The translations under genes were made by a program, and so were the position numbers. This document shows, in pieces, positions 63,147-64,000 of a stretch of DNA of 64,000 nucleotides (its first letter is position 1; the number at the start of each line of letters is the position of its first letter). The notes beneath the pieces were generated by a model, which worked only from the letters and a program-made list of their open reading frames with translations, did no database searches and was not told where the DNA came from. The stretch is from Pontivivens ytuae (GTDB taxonomy: Bacteria; Pseudomonadota; Alphaproteobacteria; Rhodobacterales; Rhodobacteraceae), in NCBI RefSeq assembly GCF_015679265.1, contig NZ_CP064942.1:2832001-2896000 (forward strand). The letters are read 5' to 3'.

Positions 63147-64000
63147 TCAGTTCGGGATCGTACCCTCGATCCCCTCGACATAGCGGTTCATGCCGAGAAG
63201 CGTGCCGTCATCCGCCGTCTCGCCCTCGGCCAGCCACGCCTCGCCGTTCTGCCAGTTGATCGGGCCGGTGAAGGCATGGCGCTTGCCCGCCGCGATGGCG
63301 ATGGCGATGTCCATCGCTCCCTTGCGCAGCTCCGCCGGGATCGCGCCGTTGAACGCACCGATCGAGGTCATGCCCTCGTCGATCCCGTGCCAGGTGTCCT
63401 CGCTCTCCCACGTGCCGTCCAGCACGGCCTGCACGCGGTCGATGTAGTAGGGCGCCCAGTCGTCGATGATCGAGGTGAGGCGCGCATCCGGCCCGAACTC
63501 CATCATGTCGGAGGCCTGGCCGAAGGCGTAGATGCCCCGCTCCCCCTCGCTGAGGCCTTCCCAGCTCTCCTGCGCGATGGTCATCGGCGCGGTGGAGTCC
63601 GTGTGCTGCAGGATCACGTCCGCGCCCTGCTCGATGAGGGTGTTGGCGGCATCCGCCTCCCGGCCTGGATCGAACCAGGTGGACACCCAGATGATGCGGA
63701 ACTCCACGTCCGGGTTCACCTCAGCCGCCGCGAGGTAAGCCGCGTTGATCCCGCGGATCACCTCCGGAATCGGGAAGGACGCGATGTAGCCGATGATGTT
63801 CGACTCCGTCATGTGCCCGGCGAGGTAGCCCTGCACCACGCGCCCCTCATAGAAACGCCCGGAATAGGTGGAGACGTTGTCGGCGCGCTGGTAGCCCGTC
63901 GCATGCTCGAACTTCACGTCGGGGAACTGCTGGGCCACCCGCACGGTCGGCGTCATGTAACCGAAGGAGGTGGTGAAGATCAGGTCGTGCCCCTCCTGCG
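63147..64000 (-). CDS. BMP-family ABC substrate-binding protein (5' end outside window)
   Basis: This is the C-terminal 283 residues of a periplasmic binding protein of the BMP/Med family, which usually bind nucleosides or related compounds. The reading frame is open at the right edge (HDLIFTTSFGYM). Visible features are FEHATGYQRADNVSTYSGR and SNIIGYIASFPIPEVIRGINA, with the conserved GINAAYLAA helix. Further features are VSTWFDPGREADAANTLIEQGAD and DVILQHTDSTAPM, which line the ligand cleft. It ends with a long loop and the short C-terminal strand. Importer partners (ATPase and two permeases) should lie beyond the window. Confidence 0.88.
   Translation of the reverse strand, partial: QEGHDLIFTTSFGYMTPTVRVAQQFPDVKFEHATGYQRADNVSTYSGRFYEGRVVQGYLAGHMTESNIIGYIASFPIPEVIRGINAAYLAAAEVNPDVEFRIIWVSTWFDPGREADAANTLIEQGADVILQHTDSTAPMTIAQESWEGLSEGERGIYAFGQASDMMEFGPDARLTSIIDDWAPYYIDRVQAVLDGTWESEDTWHGIDEGMTSIGAFNGAIPAELRKGAMDIAIAIAAGKRHAFTGPINWQNGEAWLAEGETADDGTLLGMNRYVEGIEGTIPN

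Overview
The window is high-GC, densely packed DNA that looks like a member of the Rhodobacterales (Rhodobacter/roseobacter type). The signs are an anaerobic bacteriochlorophyll gene pair (bchE-bchJ) behind an FNR-type box and a PpsR-type box, a polyol (smo/mtlK) operon in the order I recall from Rhodobacter sphaeroides, class I polyhydroxyalkanoate genes, and an unusually large number of periplasmic-binding-protein ABC importers (seven). No rRNA, tRNA, phage, insertion sequence or CRISPR array was seen. Both ends cut a gene: ftsK on the left and a BMP-family binding protein on the right.

Layout. 0-6.6 kb: 3' part of ftsK, a RidA-like gene, then a tightly overlapping ynjF-ynjB-ynjC-ynjD operon. 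6.9-11.9 kb: one giant secreted RTX / lamin-tail / DNase I-like nuclease. 11.9-19.5 kb (minus strand): sorbitol/mannitol uptake and oxidation operon (smoEFGK-smoS-mtlK) with its LacI-type regulator and two matching operators. 19.6-23.2 kb (minus): phnCDEE phosphonate-type importer. 23.4-35.9 kb: a divergent locus with a sugar ABC importer, SIS isomerase/deaminase, PfkB kinase, cupin, argininosuccinate-lyase-like enzyme, ROK regulator, very large PIG-L deacetylase and a DMT transporter. I know no described pathway with this set; it is the best candidate for a new system. 35.9-38.2 kb: bchEJ. 38.2-39.4 kb: a deletion scar joining the 3' part of a Crp/Fnr regulator to the 3' part of an arsenite-oxidase-like large subunit. 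39.4-49.9 kb: a P-type ATPase, phasin, and a five-gene flavodoxin-ABC-HlyD-phaC operon, with FNR/FixK-like boxes in front of the transcription units. 49.9-53.3 kb: putA. 53.6-56.2 kb: NitT/TauT-type importer. 56.4-61.6 kb: an orphan ligase-associated exonuclease, three uncharacterised genes, ilvD and a secreted protein. 61.7-64 kb: a small methyltransferase between two copies of a roughly 165-bp dispersed repeat (third copy at 53.4 kb), a cupin, and the BMP-family protein.

How it works together. Much of the window is nutrient capture (polyols, phosphonate-like compounds, an amino-sugar-like compound, proline) in a phototroph-type alphaproteobacterium. The 36-50 kb segment looks like an oxygen-limitation region: pigment synthesis, PHA storage, ion transport and a redox protein behind FNR-type sites. 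In all four importer operons where the binding-protein gene is followed by further transporter genes across a gap, a strong stem-loop lies just after the binding-protein stop codon. All functional statements come from reading motifs and gene order; no database search was possible.
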